64,000 nt of DNA from Saccharothrix violaceirubra (GTDB lineage Bacteria > Actinomycetota > Actinomycetes > Mycobacteriales > Pseudonocardiaceae). Below the pieces are notes generated by a model. It made no database searches, was not told where the DNA came from, and was given only the letters and a program-made list of their open reading frames with translations. The DNA lies in contig NZ_JACHJS010000001.1 in assembly GCF_014203755.1 (NCBI RefSeq), forward strand, positions 7,290,387-7,354,386, given 5' to 3'. This document shows, one piece after another, positions 63,919 to 64,000 of this stretch; positions within the stretch are counted from its first letter, which is position 1; each line of letters starts with the position of its first letter. Position numbers and translations under genes: made by a program.

Positions 63919-63955
63919 AGGGTCGGTCCCCCGGGCGAACCGGGGGACCGACCCT
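63919..63955. terminator. perfect 16-bp terminator hairpin
   Basis: AGGGTCGGTCCCCCGG (63919-63934) pairs without mismatch with CCGGGGGACCGACCCT (63940-63955) around a GCGAA loop. It lies between convergent genes. Confidence 0.75.
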
Positions 63956-63973
63956 CGAAGCGGGTGTGATGCG

Positions 63974-64000
63974 TCAGCGACGGTAGTCGTCGTAATCGTC
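63974..64000 (-). CDS. 3' end of an acidic small protein, possibly DUF3073
   Basis: Only the last eight codons (DDYDDYRR and TGA) are in the window. The Asp/Tyr-rich end resembles DUF3073 proteins, which sit near purM in other actinobacteria, but eight residues cannot prove it. Confidence 0.35.
   Translation of the reverse strand, partial: DDYDDYRR

Overview
The window is GC-rich actinobacterial DNA and most resembles the family Pseudonocardiaceae (Saccharothrix/Lentzea/Actinosynnema type). The inference rests on F420- and mycothiol-linked enzyme families, DUF3558-type lipoproteins, PPE-like/EspG type VII (ESX) secretion genes, SigE-type ECF sigma factors, frequent GTG starts and many apparently leaderless genes. 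Genus and species are inference. I found no insertion sequence, tRNA, rRNA, CRISPR array or phage gene.

Layout. 1-6.3 kb: aldo/keto reductase, F420-type oxidoreductase, DUF427 protein, class II aldolase (fba), a polytopic membrane protein, DUF3151 protein and an FUSC-type membrane protein. 6.3-14.5 kb: secreted HNH nuclease, a diacylglycerol-kinase-like protein divergent from purA, an SsuD-like monooxygenase, a secreted glycerophosphodiesterase, and a TRAP permease plus TAXI binding protein. 14.5-24.6 kb: purD, then ESX island 1 (four DUF3558 lipoproteins, a small ESX-like protein, a PPE-like protein, two EspG-like proteins, and an ESX-like/WXG-transglycosylase pair), an aminotransferase and a small membrane protein. 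24.6-31.2 kb: HAD hydrolase/threonine aldolase, two sigma-factor/membrane-protein pairs flanking a TetR regulator, purB and a cREC protein. 31.2-41.5 kb: amino-acid ABC transporter, purC, DUF2334 deacetylase, metallo-hydrolase, epimerase, DUF3800-like protein and the purSQL operon. 41.5-48.2 kb: tandem GH25 muramidases, tandem pentapeptide-type membrane proteins, a DUF574-type methyltransferase and a PAS-GGDEF-EAL protein. 48.2-56.5 kb: ESX island 2 (two DUF3558 lipoproteins, ESX-like protein, PPE-like protein, EspG), a sterol-carrier-like protein, an ESX-like/WXG-DUF1023 hydrolase pair and a mycothiol-dependent-type enzyme. 56.6-64 kb: purF, purM, ArfB-type hydrolase, methyltransferase, a Crp/Fnr regulator next to a nucleotidyl-cyclase-like protein and its small partner, and an old yellow enzyme.

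How it works together. The housekeeping theme is IMP and AMP synthesis: purF, D, S, Q, L, M, C, B and A are all here, as six separate units rather than one operon. The accessory theme is type VII secretion cargo without any ESX membrane machinery. Two islands repeat the order lipoprotein(s), small ESX-like protein, PPE-like protein, EspG, and two further cassettes pair a small helical protein with a WXG-domain enzyme. The lipoprotein genes are mosaics: one pair shares an identical 279-bp 3' half, another an identical 228-bp 5' half including its -10 box, and one lipoprotein follows a 3' scrap of a deleted ESX-like gene. This repeated DUF3558-ESX-PPE-EspG module, and the cyclase-like/Crp gene group at 60.6-62.5 kb, are the best candidates for undescribed systems. 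A family of 22-bp-period tandem repeats lies directly downstream of fba, purC and purM.
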